64,000 nucleotides of DNA from Physcocola sp002396385 (GTDB lineage Bacteria > Bacteroidota > Bacteroidia > Bacteroidales > Paludibacteraceae), in the NCBI GenBank assembly GCA_946535435.1, contig CAMNDM010000003.1:76988-140987 (forward strand), given 5' to 3'. A model generated the notes under the pieces. The model saw only the letters and a list, made by a program, of their open reading frames with translations. It had not been told where the DNA came from and ran no database searches. The number at the start of each line of letters is the position of its first letter. The first letter of the stretch is position 1. The translations under genes and the position numbers were made by a program. Below, in pieces: positions 49,484-57,502 of the stretch.

Positions 49484-50176
49484 TTATTCTTTACGTGGGT
49501 CAATATATTTAACTGCATCCTTGAAACGGCCATAAGTTCCTTTAGCCTTTTCAATTGCTTCTTGGCCGTTTGCACCTGCCTTAAGGGCGTCCATCAACTT
49601 GCCGAGGTTTACGAACTCGTAGCCGATTACCTCGTTGTTGGCGTCGAGAGCCATCTTGGTGCAGTAACCTTCTGTCATTTCCAAGTAACGGCTGCCTTTT
49701 GCCTTGGTACCATACATTGTACCTACCTGGCTGCGGAGGTTCTTACCGAGGTCTTCGAGCGAACCGCCGATAGGAAGGCCGCCTTCTGAGAATGCAGACT
49801 GTGTGCGGCCGTAAACGATCTGGAGGAAGAGCTCGCGCATTGCTGTGTTGATAGCATCGCAAACCAAGTCGGTGTTAAGTGCCTCGAGGAGGGTCTTGCC
49901 AGGAAGAATCTCAGATGCCATTGCTGCTGAGTGGGTCATACCCGAGCAACCAAGGGTCTCAACAAGGGCTTCTTCAATGATGCCGTCCTTTACGTTGAGG
50001 GTCAGCTTGCAGCAACCCTGCTGTGGAGCACACCAGCCAATACCGTGGGTGAGACCAGAAATGTCCTTAATTTCCTTTGCATGCACCCATTTGCCTTCTT
50101 CTGGAATAGGAGCATTGGCGTGGTTAGCGCCTTTGGCAACGCAGCACATGTGCTGCACTTCATTTGTGTAAATCAT
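49484..50176 (-). CDS. NifU/IscU-like Fe-S cluster assembly scaffold protein
   Basis: 230 residues. IscU-like cysteines are in GWCAPQQGCCKLTL and the ETLGCSGMTHSAAMASEIL motif, where the second is the usual Fe-S ligand region (GCG-type replaced by GCSG). The first CC (MCCVAKGAN) adds two more. The N-terminal half is IscU-like and the C-terminal half (LGKLMDALKAGANGQEAIEKAKGTYGRF) is helical. It assembles Fe-S clusters in cytoplasm, possibly for oxygen-sensitive enzymes. First gene of the pair with GGGtGRT; a 320-bp leader precedes it. Confidence 0.88.
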   Translation of the reverse strand: MIYTNEVQHMCCVAKGANHANAPIPEEGKWVHAKEIKDISGLTHGIGWCAPQQGCCKLTLNVKDGIIEEALVETLGCSGMTHSAAMASEILPGKTLLEALNTDLVCDAINTAMRELFLQIVYGRTQSAFSEGGLPIGGSLEDLGKNLRSQVGTMYGTKAKGSRYLEMTEGYCTKMALDANNEVIGYEFVNLGKLMDALKAGANGQEAIEKAKGTYGRFKDAVKYIDPRKE

Positions 50177-50504
50177 AATAACAATTAAAAATTGTATTTG
50201 TTAATTTAATAGCCTGTTTTAATCGCGGCCCCCTTCTCGGGTAGGCCGCCCCGCTAAATTTTCCCTGAACCTTTCTGGTTGTTGTGGAAAGGCTGGACTA
50301 AATGCGGCGGACCAACTTCCTGCCTAAATGCAGAGTGCTGCCTTGAAAATGACTTTTGCTTGGTGGCTGCACCCGTCGTCCTGACAGATTGCCCGTGATC
50401 CTGTTGGCTGACGGAGAATGGAAACCTTTCTACGCTTTTGCTTTTTTAGAGGAAAACAGGAACACTTGAACTTCGGTTTGTTCTTGTCCGCAATCTGCCA
50501 TTTG
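50177..50504 (-). other. long leader or ncRNA candidate upstream of the Fe-S scaffold gene
   Basis: About 330 bp between a TATATTTG box (50505-50512, minus strand) and the start codon, with no protein frame. Read on the minus strand it has stems GTGC-A-GCC/GGC-A-GCAC (near 50335-50375), CCTTTC/GAAAGG (50270-50293) and GCGGCC/GGCCGC (50225-50249). The order of stems suggests a folded leader, e.g. a regulatory leader or small RNA. None of the standard riboswitch motifs I know was found. Confidence 0.4.
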
Positions 50505-50512
50505 CAAATATA
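50505..50512 (-). promoter_or_regulatory. -7 promoter element of the Fe-S scaffold operon
   Basis: CAAATATA on the plus strand reads TATATTTG on the minus strand, matching TAnnTTTG, and defines a long 5' leader. Confidence 0.5.
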
Positions 50513-50683
50513 GCAAATAAATGCGTTATTTAGTTGTGCCTCTTGACGAAAAAATGGACTTTGTTATTAACTTTTAGTGTTCTTCTTCTTCATGCGTTTG
50601 TTTCTTTTGTGTGGCGAATCTTCAATTTTGTGGTTGTTGATAAAATCAATGGCCTTGCTTGCAAGAAAATAATTCTAACTTGC

Positions 50684-50691
50684 TAAATTTG
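50684..50691 (+). promoter_or_regulatory. -7 promoter element of the TPR gene
   Basis: TAAATTTG, 50 bp before the TPR gene start, fits TAnnTTTG. An upstream TTG (50659-50661) is 22 bp away, slightly long for the -33 element. Confidence 0.5.
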
Positions 50692-50740
50692 TGGCTCAAA
50701 ACGAAGACGGTTTTCCTGCCTTTACCGGCTTATACCGACA

Positions 50741-52153
50741 ATGGCTAATTATGAATTGAACAAGAATGAACCCAGCCCGCAGTTCCTGCAGGTGCTTCAG
50801 CGTTATGAAAAAGCGTTGAACGGCGAGTTGTGCGTGTTCTTCGATGAGGAAGACCTGGAAGATATTATCGATTATTTTGCCGACAACCAGCAGCTGATGA
50901 AGGCCGAAGAGGCTGTGAACTTCAGCTTGAGGTTGCACCCCTCTAGTGTGTCTATTAAAACCAGGCTGGCCCGTTTGCTGATTTTGCAGAAACGCAGGGC
51001 TGCCGCTGCGCACTTGGTGCAGTCGCTGGCGCAACTTGAACCCGATAATGTGGATGTGGTGCTCTGTCAGGCTGACCTGCTGCTGTATGATGGCCGGTCG
51101 GACGATGCCAGGCGCATCCTGAAAAAAATGGTTCTCCACCCTGCCGAACCGGTCGACGAACTGTGTTTGTCGGCGGCCTATGTCTATTGCGACCACAATA
51201 TGTACTCCGAAGCCAAGTCGTTCTTGACTTACGGCTATGCGCATGGTGGCCAGAAGAATTTTCACCTCTGTTTCCAATTGGCGGTATGTGCCGAACAACT
51301 CGGCAATGTTGACGAGGCCGTCCGTTTGTACAATACTGTACTCGATATTGACCCTTATAGCAACGATGCCTGGTTCAATCTGGGCCAGATCTATTTCTCC
51401 GCCTCTCAGTACGACAAGGCGCTTGAGGCCTACGATTATGCGGCTCTGACCGGGAAAGACGATTTTCAGGCCTATCTTCAGAAAGCGCACTGCTATTTCC
51501 AGAAAGAGTCTTACCAAAAAGCTCTTGAGGCTTATCGGGACTATGCGAGGCGTTCTAACGACTATTCTGCTCCGATTCATATTTTTATTGGTGAGTGTTT
51601 TGAACAGATGGAGAAATTCGACGATGCCTACAGGTGTTTCGAAAGGGCTTCTGTCCTTGACCCCGATAATCCGGATGGCTGGGCGGGAATGTGTGTCTGT
51701 ATGATGGACCAGGAACGCTATTCCGAGGCTTTGCCTCTTATTCAAAAGGCCATCCGCATCAATGGTAGCGTTGGCAGCTATTGGGTCTACTTGGGCGACA
51801 TCTACGAGAATCTGAACGACTTGCAACTGGCTTTGAGCGCCTTTTCGCATGCTCAAATCTATATGCCCGACTCTGCTGACCTGAATGCGTTGCTTGGAGG
51901 CATATATGTGTATATGGGTAATTTTGATGCGGCTCTGACGTGTCTGGTAAAGGCAAAGGATGGTGAGTCGTCTAACGACGAGGTTCCCGTTATGCTTGCT
52001 GTCTGTTATTATAAACTGGGTCAGTTAGACCAGGCTTCCGACCAGCTGACTTTGGCTATTTTGAAGAAGCAGGAAAGCAAAGATACCTTTTTCGAATTGT
52101 GTCCGGAAGCAAAAAATGACCCTCTTTTTGTTAATTTTGACCATTCAAATTGA
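50741..52153 (+). CDS. tetratricopeptide-repeat (TPR) protein
   Basis: 470 residues without signal peptide, built from consecutive TPR units: AEEAVNFSLRLHPSSVSIKTRLARLLI, AVCAEQLGNVDEAVRLYNTVLDIDPYSNDAWFNLGQIYFSASQYDKALEAYDYAAL, CFEQMEKFDDAYRCFERASVLDPDNPDGWAG and others; about eight to ten repeats. It is a scaffold for protein complexes in the cytoplasm, partner unknown. The downstream lipoprotein gene starts 10 bp after its stop, and aroE follows, so the three form one operon. Confidence 0.9.
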   Translation: MANYELNKNEPSPQFLQVLQRYEKALNGELCVFFDEEDLEDIIDYFADNQQLMKAEEAVNFSLRLHPSSVSIKTRLARLLILQKRRAAAAHLVQSLAQLEPDNVDVVLCQADLLLYDGRSDDARRILKKMVLHPAEPVDELCLSAAYVYCDHNMYSEAKSFLTYGYAHGGQKNFHLCFQLAVCAEQLGNVDEAVRLYNTVLDIDPYSNDAWFNLGQIYFSASQYDKALEAYDYAALTGKDDFQAYLQKAHCYFQKESYQKALEAYRDYARRSNDYSAPIHIFIGECFEQMEKFDDAYRCFERASVLDPDNPDGWAGMCVCMMDQERYSEALPLIQKAIRINGSVGSYWVYLGDIYENLNDLQLALSAFSHAQIYMPDSADLNALLGGIYVYMGNFDAALTCLVKAKDGESSNDEVPVMLAVCYYKLGQLDQASDQLTLAILKKQESKDTFFELCPEAKNDPLFVNFDHSN

Positions 52154-52163
52154 TAATTACGAT

Positions 52164-52934
52164 ATGCAAATGACCAAATACATCAGGCGCTTGTTCGCCC
52201 CTGCTTTAATTTCTGCTTTTGCGGCATTGACTTCTATGTCGTGTGCCGAGGGGGAACACGACTACTATTATTGTGTGGCCAATAACACCGGCAAACAGGT
52301 GTCTTTGAACTTCAAACTGGATGGTGACCCTGTTACCTACACCGATACGCTCAACCCTGGAGAAACACATACGCTAACCCGCCGGGGGGGCGTTACTGGC
52401 GACGATGTCTGGGACGTTGAGACGGCTGCTGAAATCTATCAGTTCTCGGCGTTGGAGGCCTGCCTCGACGGAAAGGCGTTTACCGAGAATCTGCGTCTCC
52501 GCTCGTTGTGGGGAAACGTACGCGAGAAAGACGATAATGGCTTTTATACGCTGAATCTGACTCCTGACCTGTTTACGCTGAAAGACCATTTTTATTGGTA
52601 CTGGATCTACAATAATACCGACTATACGTTTCATTTCAACGTGGGGCCGGCTCCGTTCGACGTCCCTGCCGGTACTCCGTTTGTACTCGCCTTTCCTAAC
52701 AGAAGCAAGTATGTGTACGATATATACGGCACTGACGAAAATGCCCGTATCTCGCAATTTACTATGTCGGGGGTGATGTGGTTCTCTGCTACCGATACGA
52801 TTTATACAAACGGGTTTAATGCGAACAAACGTTCGGAATGGCAGTTCGAACCGGTGGTAAATCCGCCTATGTACGGTTCTGAAGACACGGTTGGTGTCTA
52901 TACATTGACCCTCACCAATAAGATTTTTGAGTAA
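52164..52934 (+). CDS. hypothetical lipoprotein
   Basis: 256 residues from ATG at 52164 (or ATG at 52170). Lipoprotein signal with Cys near residue 27 (AALTSMSC). The rest is beta-rich with repeating themes YYYCVANNTGKQVSLNF and FYWYWIYNNTDYTFHFNV, suggesting two similar beta-sandwich domains. Not recognised as a known family. It sits between the TPR gene (10 bp) and aroE (1-bp overlap), so it is co-transcribed with both. Confidence 0.7.
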   Translation: MQMTKYIRRLFAPALISAFAALTSMSCAEGEHDYYYCVANNTGKQVSLNFKLDGDPVTYTDTLNPGETHTLTRRGGVTGDDVWDVETAAEIYQFSALEACLDGKAFTENLRLRSLWGNVREKDDNGFYTLNLTPDLFTLKDHFYWYWIYNNTDYTFHFNVGPAPFDVPAGTPFVLAFPNRSKYVYDIYGTDENARISQFTMSGVMWFSATDTIYTNGFNANKRSEWQFEPVVNPPMYGSEDTVGVYTLTLTNKIFE

Positions 52935-53686
52935 TGGAGACTTTTGGATTGATTGGTAAAGTGCTGGTGCACTCTTTTTCTAAAAGGTTTTTCACCGAGA
53001 AGTTCGCTTGTGAGGGTATCGACTCGAAATACGAACTTTTTGAGATGCCGTCGGCCGACGGATTGAAAAATCTCATTGCCGAAAAACACCCTATGGGGTT
53101 GAATGTGACGATTCCTTTCAAGCAGGATGTCATACCCTTTATGGATAAATTGGACGAAACTGCGGCTAAGGTTGGCGCTGTTAATACCATCAAGTTCTTT
53201 TACCAGTCCGACGGCTCTTATAAACTGATGGGCTTTAACACTGACGTTATAGGCTTCGAAAACTCGTTTAAACCTTTGCTGAAACCAGAACATTCGAAAG
53301 CCCTGATTCTGGGTACGGGAGGTGCATCTATGGCTGTTGCCTACGTACTTGATAAGTTGGGGCTCGACTATAAGTATGTGTCGAGAACGCGAAAGAACGA
53401 CGGTTTCAGCTACGACGATTTAGATGCTTCGCTGATGGCTGAATATACCGTGATTATTAACTGCTCGCCTGTTGGCACTTTCCCCAATGTAGATGAGGCT
53501 CCTCACATCCCCTATCAGTATGTCACGAGCCGCCACTATCTCTACGACTTGGTCTATAATCCGGAGGTGACCAGGTTTTGTGCTTTGGGGCGCGAACATG
53601 GGGCCGTTGTGAAAAACGGACTTGAAATGCTTCACGGACAGGCTGTCGCCAGTTGGGAAATATGGAATCGGAAAATGGATTTCTAG
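52934..53686 (+). CDS. aroE: shikimate dehydrogenase AroE
   Basis: 250 residues. The shikimate-binding N-terminal domain includes LIGKVLVHSFSKRFFTEKF and GLNVTIPFKQDVIPFMD (catalytic Lys in the K-Q region and Asp in FNTDVIGFE). The NADP-binding domain has the glycine loop LGTGGASMAVAYVL and the SRTRK recognition patch. It reduces 3-dehydroshikimate to shikimate in aromatic amino-acid synthesis. Starts within the stop of the lipoprotein gene (ATGA-type overlap of one base). Confidence 0.95.
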   Translation: METFGLIGKVLVHSFSKRFFTEKFACEGIDSKYELFEMPSADGLKNLIAEKHPMGLNVTIPFKQDVIPFMDKLDETAAKVGAVNTIKFFYQSDGSYKLMGFNTDVIGFENSFKPLLKPEHSKALILGTGGASMAVAYVLDKLGLDYKYVSRTRKNDGFSYDDLDASLMAEYTVIINCSPVGTFPNVDEAPHIPYQYVTSRHYLYDLVYNPEVTRFCALGREHGAVVKNGLEMLHGQAVASWEIWNRKMDF

Positions 53687-53706
53687 GTGGCTGCTATACG
53701 ATAAAG

Positions 53707-53737
53707 AAAAGGGCTGTGGCGTTTGCCGCAGCCCTTT
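53707..53737. terminator. bidirectional terminator after aroE
   Basis: AAAAGGGCTGTGGC and GCCGCAGCCCTTT pair around a 4-nt loop with one G-T pair. It sits between convergent aroE and the DUF4230 pair; a C/T-rich tail follows on the plus strand. Confidence 0.75.
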
Positions 53738-53756
53738 CCCTTTCTATGTGTTCCCC

Positions 53757-54365
53757 CTATTTCTCCGTTTCAGCGGCAACTTCAATGTTTACAACGCTGA
53801 AACCGAACGATTTGTACAGCTCTGTCAGTTTGCTGATGCCCGACTTTTTGGCAAGGCCGAGAATGTCGTTTTTCAGGGCATCGTCTTTTATTTGAGCCTG
53901 TGCTTTGCCCAATACTTTGGTGATTTCGTCGTGGCTCCATTTCCCTTCCTCCACGAAGACGTCGTAGTTCGATGGGTTTACAATAACGTCGAAAATCTCG
54001 GGCTCAGGCAGTTTGAAACTGATGGTGTCGCCCTTTATGTTGTAGTCGGCTTCGGTCAGTTTCGAAAGGTTGAAGCCTGCTCTGACATTGCCTTTGGCTA
54101 TGATGACAAGCTCGTTCTTAGAGTTGAAAATCAGCCCTTTTTCGGTCTTCTCGTCTTTTACAATCACCTCTTCGTAGAAATGGGCCGAGGTCAACTCAGA
54201 TATTTTCTTCGTTTCTTCTACTATAATCGGCGTTTTGTCTATTACAAGCCCTTTCTTGTTAAAGCCGAAAATGTCGTAGGTGAAGTGCAGGTATATGGCT
54301 CCTGCAACGCCAGCAATGATGGCAACAACGAATAACCACTTTACCAGTTTTAATATTGTCTTCAT
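53757..54365 (-). CDS. DUF4230 membrane-anchored protein
   Basis: 202 residues. A single N-terminal membrane helix (LVKWLFVVAIIAGVAGAIYLHF) is followed by a DUF4230 domain (ISELTSAHFYEEVIVKD, LVIIAKGNVRAGFNLSKLTEADYNIKGDTISFKLPEPEIFDVIVNPSNYDVF, given in pieces). DUF4230 proteins are found in pairs in Bacteroidetes, and their role is not known. It starts directly after the second DUF4230 gene (1 bp gap), forming a two-gene unit. Confidence 0.85.
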   Translation of the reverse strand: MKTILKLVKWLFVVAIIAGVAGAIYLHFTYDIFGFNKKGLVIDKTPIIVEETKKISELTSAHFYEEVIVKDEKTEKGLIFNSKNELVIIAKGNVRAGFNLSKLTEADYNIKGDTISFKLPEPEIFDVIVNPSNYDVFVEEGKWSHDEITKVLGKAQAQIKDDALKNDILGLAKKSGISKLTELYKSFGFSVVNIEVAAETEK

Positions 54366-54366
54366 T

Positions 54367-54951
54367 TTAGGCCTCCTTATATTTAATGGTTATTTGTTTG
54401 AATCCGAGTTGCGAGAGCATGGCGGTGAAGAACGAAGTGGTGTTTTTCTCCGCTTCCTTCAAAATGTCTGTTTCCTTCGAAATGTCTTTCCTTATAGCGG
54501 TTTCGCCCTGCCTTAAGAGTTCGGTGCGTTCAACCGCATCGAAGTCGAAACGTGTTTTCGACACCTTTTCGTACACCATCTTGGTGTTTTCCGGACTGAG
54601 GTTGATGGCTAGTATTTTAGCAGCAGGCAATGTCAGAATGATAGATTTCGCATCCTCGTTGATATCAGCCTTGTAGCTGTTGCTCTCGCCTAAATCGACA
54701 CCGGCTTTCACTATACCGCGACATTCGAACAAAATTTTCCGGTCGCCAAATTTGTACCATTCGGCCTTGTCGTCGGCTTTTATCACTTTACAGATTTTGC
54801 ATTCAACCGAACCTAGCTCGGCGCTGCTCATACTCTGCATCTTGTTGTTGAAACTTTCGGTGAGCGTTGGATCGTCTTTCCTGCTTATAAGGTCGCACGA
54901 GGTTAGTCCTATAATTGAAAGCGCGACCACAGCCTTTAATAAAGTATTCAT
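54367..54951 (-). CDS. DUF4230 lipoprotein
   Basis: 194 residues with a lipoprotein signal (VVALSIIGLTSC, Cys ~19). The DUF4230 body matches the neighbouring protein: VECKICKVIKADDKAEWYKFGDRKILFECRGIVKAGVDLGES, with a pair of extra Cys residues, then ILTLPAAKILAINLSPENTKMVYEK and a coiled-coil-like tail. Upstream gene of the DUF4230 pair; one is a membrane protein and the other a lipoprotein, so they may form a complex across the periplasm. Confidence 0.85.
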   Translation of the reverse strand: MNTLLKAVVALSIIGLTSCDLISRKDDPTLTESFNNKMQSMSSAELGSVECKICKVIKADDKAEWYKFGDRKILFECRGIVKAGVDLGESNSYKADINEDAKSIILTLPAAKILAINLSPENTKMVYEKVSKTRFDFDAVERTELLRQGETAIRKDISKETDILKEAEKNTTSFFTAMLSQLGFKQITIKYKEA

Positions 54952-55183
54952 GTTGTTACTTGTTTTTCTGTTGTTTGTAACGTAAAGGTAATTATAAAAT
55001 TATTGATGGCAAAAGAAATATCGTTAAGGGCGGAAGAAAACGGGAGGGAAAAGAATTTTATGCTATTTTTAATATTCTTAACATTTGAAACATTCTTTGG
55101 CATAAAAATACAATTATTCCTAAAAAGTGTCTTTATTTGAATTGTAAATCGCAGTCGGTTGAGCGCTACTCAAAAAAAATTAT
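54952..55183. other. A+T-rich divergent intergenic region
   Basis: About 230 bp before the carboxylase promoter, with no recognised gene, repeat or stable hairpin. Confidence 0.45.
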
Positions 55184-55206
55184 TAACTTTGTTGAGTTTA
55201 TCTTTG
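55184..55206 (+). promoter_or_regulatory. tandem -7 promoter elements of the acyl-CoA carboxylase operon
   Basis: TAACTTTG (55184-55191) and TATCTTTG (55199-55206) both match TAnnTTTG, 15 bp apart. The ~120-nt leader to the start at 55328 has no open frame. Confidence 0.45.
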
Positions 55207-55327
55207 TATAGTTATAACGAGCCGGTTGTGGGGGCGCCTAAAAAACATGTGTCGGCCTTCCCGAACGATGTAAATCTAAAACGGTGTAGTGGCTCATTTA
55301 GCTATATTGGGTTTAGTAAAACTATTT

Positions 55328-56845
55328 ATGATAAAAAAGATCTTAGTTGCCAATCGTGGCGAAATCGCAGTGCGCGTAATGCGCTCTTGCAAGGAAATGG
55401 GTATCAGTACTGTAGCTGTATTCTCGGAAGCTGATCGTATGTCACGCCACGTGTCTTATGCCGATGAGGCTTGTTGTATTGGTGGTCCTGTCTCAAAAGA
55501 CAGTTACCTGAATATCGACAATATTATTGCAGCTGCAAAACGTTTCAAGGTAGATGCTATCCATCCGGGGTACGGCTTCCTATCGGAAAATGCGACTTTT
55601 GCTGAACGTTGTGAGAAGGAAGGCATTATTTTTATTGGTGCACCTGTGAAAGCTATGGTGGAAATGGGCGACAAAATTAATGCCCGCACCACTATGATTG
55701 CTGCCGGTGTCCCTGTTGTCCCTGGAACGCACGAGAACCTCGAGACTGTAGAGCAGGCTAAAAAGCAGGCGGCTGAAATTGGCCTGCCTGTCCTTTTCAA
55801 AGCTTCGGCTGGTGGTGGTGGCATGGGTATACGTCTTGCCCGCACAATGGACGAGGTGGTTGAGGCCTACACTGCGGCTAAGAGCGAGGCAAAGGCTAAT
55901 TTTGCCAGCGACTTGGTCTATATTGAGAAATTTATTGAAAATCCGCACCATATAGAATTCCAGATAATGGGCGATAAGTTTGGCACTGTGTTGCACCTTT
56001 GCGACCGTGAGTGCTCGGTACAGCGTCGCCATCAGAAAGTGGTCGAGGAAAGTCCTTCTCCACTTATGACTCCTGAACTCCGCAAGGCTATGGGCGAGGT
56101 GGCTGTAAAAGCCGGTAAGGCCGTAGGATATGTGGGTGCGGGTACCATTGAATTTATGGTCGATAACAACCGTAACTTCTACTTCCTTGAAATGAATACC
56201 CGTTTGCAGGTTGAACACCCGATTACTGAGGAAGTGCTCGGACTTGACCTTGTCAAACTACAAATAAAAGTTGCCGATGGTCAGCCTTTGGGCTTGAAAC
56301 AGGAGGAAATCAGCCAGCGTGGACACGCTATCGAGTGCCGTATCTGTGCTGAGGATGCTGAAAATAACTTTACTCCGGCTCCTGGCTTTATCAAACAACT
56401 TACCGAACCGCTTGGTATCGGTACACGCGTAGACAGCTACGTGTATGAGGGATACGAAATTCCTATCTTCTACGATTCTATGATTGGTAAGCTCATCGTT
56501 TGGGCCACTAACCGCGAGTATGCTATTGAGCGTATGCGCCGTGTCCTTTACGAATACAAGATTACCGGTGTTAAGACCAACATCAGCTACCTCCGTAAAA
56601 TTATGGATGTGCCTGATTTCGTGGAGGGACATTACGACACTGGCTTCTTGGAAAAGAATGCCGATTTGCTGGCTGGCGAGAAAACTTACGAGGCTTCTAA
56701 GTCTGAGGCTGAAGATATCGCTATCTTGGCTTCTTATATGGACTATATCGTCAACCTCGACGAGAACAACACTTCCCGCTCGGGCGATAACCGCCCAATC
56801 AGCCGCTGGCGCGAGTTCGGAAAACGAGCTATGATTAGAATTTAA
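55328..56845 (+). CDS. biotin carboxylase subunit of an acyl-CoA carboxylase
   Basis: 505 residues from ATG at 55328 (IKKILVANRGEIAVRVMRSCKEMGI, the family start). The ATP-grasp core has KASAGGGGMGIRLAR (~155-169), EFQIMGDKFG, HLCDRECSVQRRHQKVVEESPSP, and the catalytic EMNTRLQVEHPITE (~290). It carboxylates biotin on the carrier encoded next. The operon of carboxylase, carrier and carboxyltransferase is like the propionyl/methylmalonyl-CoA enzymes used in Bacteroidales propionate metabolism, but acetyl-CoA carboxylation cannot be excluded. 27 bp precede the next gene. Confidence 0.93.
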   Translation: MIKKILVANRGEIAVRVMRSCKEMGISTVAVFSEADRMSRHVSYADEACCIGGPVSKDSYLNIDNIIAAAKRFKVDAIHPGYGFLSENATFAERCEKEGIIFIGAPVKAMVEMGDKINARTTMIAAGVPVVPGTHENLETVEQAKKQAAEIGLPVLFKASAGGGGMGIRLARTMDEVVEAYTAAKSEAKANFASDLVYIEKFIENPHHIEFQIMGDKFGTVLHLCDRECSVQRRHQKVVEESPSPLMTPELRKAMGEVAVKAGKAVGYVGAGTIEFMVDNNRNFYFLEMNTRLQVEHPITEEVLGLDLVKLQIKVADGQPLGLKQEEISQRGHAIECRICAEDAENNFTPAPGFIKQLTEPLGIGTRVDSYVYEGYEIPIFYDSMIGKLIVWATNREYAIERMRRVLYEYKITGVKTNISYLRKIMDVPDFVEGHYDTGFLEKNADLLAGEKTYEASKSEAEDIAILASYMDYIVNLDENNTSRSGDNRPISRWREFGKRAMIRI

Positions 56846-56872
56846 TTTTAGAAGAAAACCCAAAATTATTAT

Positions 56873-57406
56873 ATGGAAGTTCATGTAGGTAACCGTATTG
56901 CTAATGTCGAACTCATTAGCAAAGATGGAAATAAGGTCCAGATTAAGATCGATGATAAAGAATATGACATCGACTTTATTATGGCCGAAAACGGTGTCTG
57001 CTCTATCCTCACTGGCGATGGTAAGTCGTACAATGCGGAGTTGAAGCGTTCTGACGACGGACGTTCTTATCAGGTAAACACTCATTTTAATACCTATCCG
57101 GTCGAGATAATCGACTCTCAGGCTAAATACCTCCGTAACCGCAAGAAGGATGCTGGTGCTGAAACCCAAGACCACATCGCTTCTCCTATGCCAGGCAAGG
57201 TTGTGAAAATACTTGTTAACGAGGGCGACAAGGTCAAAGCTGGCACTAGTGTTATTGTTGTTGAGGCTATGAAGATGCAGAGTGACTATAAGGTTACTGC
57301 CGACTGCATCATTAAGGCTATTCTTGTTAAGGAAAATGACGTTATCGATGGTAACCAGACCCTTATACAGTTGATGCCGGATCCCGATGCCAAGCCTGAA
57401 GATTAA
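56873..57406 (+). CDS. biotin carboxyl carrier protein subunit
   Basis: 177 residues. The C-terminal biotinyl domain has ASPMPGKVVKILVNEGDKVKAG and the biotinylation site EAMKMQ (Lys ~134). The N-terminal half (~1-95) is a beta-rich linker domain that holds the carrier in the complex. Middle gene of the three-gene operon. Confidence 0.93.
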   Translation: MEVHVGNRIANVELISKDGNKVQIKIDDKEYDIDFIMAENGVCSILTGDGKSYNAELKRSDDGRSYQVNTHFNTYPVEIIDSQAKYLRNRKKDAGAETQDHIASPMPGKVVKILVNEGDKVKAGTSVIVVEAMKMQSDYKVTADCIIKAILVKENDVIDGNQTLIQLMPDPDAKPED

Positions 57407-57502
57407 ATAATTTCTTAAAAGAGCAAAAAACTGCAGGTGGTGGCGTCCTTTCCAACGGGTCTTTTACAGACTTAAAGCCTTTCACCTCTAAACTAAATAT
57501 TT

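Noticed and set aside
50177..50504. Known riboswitch (cobalamin, SAM, TPP) before the Fe-S scaffold gene
   Set aside because: None of the conserved core motifs could be found; only an unassigned structured leader is reported.
50696..51856. Long minus-strand frame opposite the TPR gene
   Set aside because: The plus-strand TPR repeats are unambiguous; the opposite frame has no known domain.
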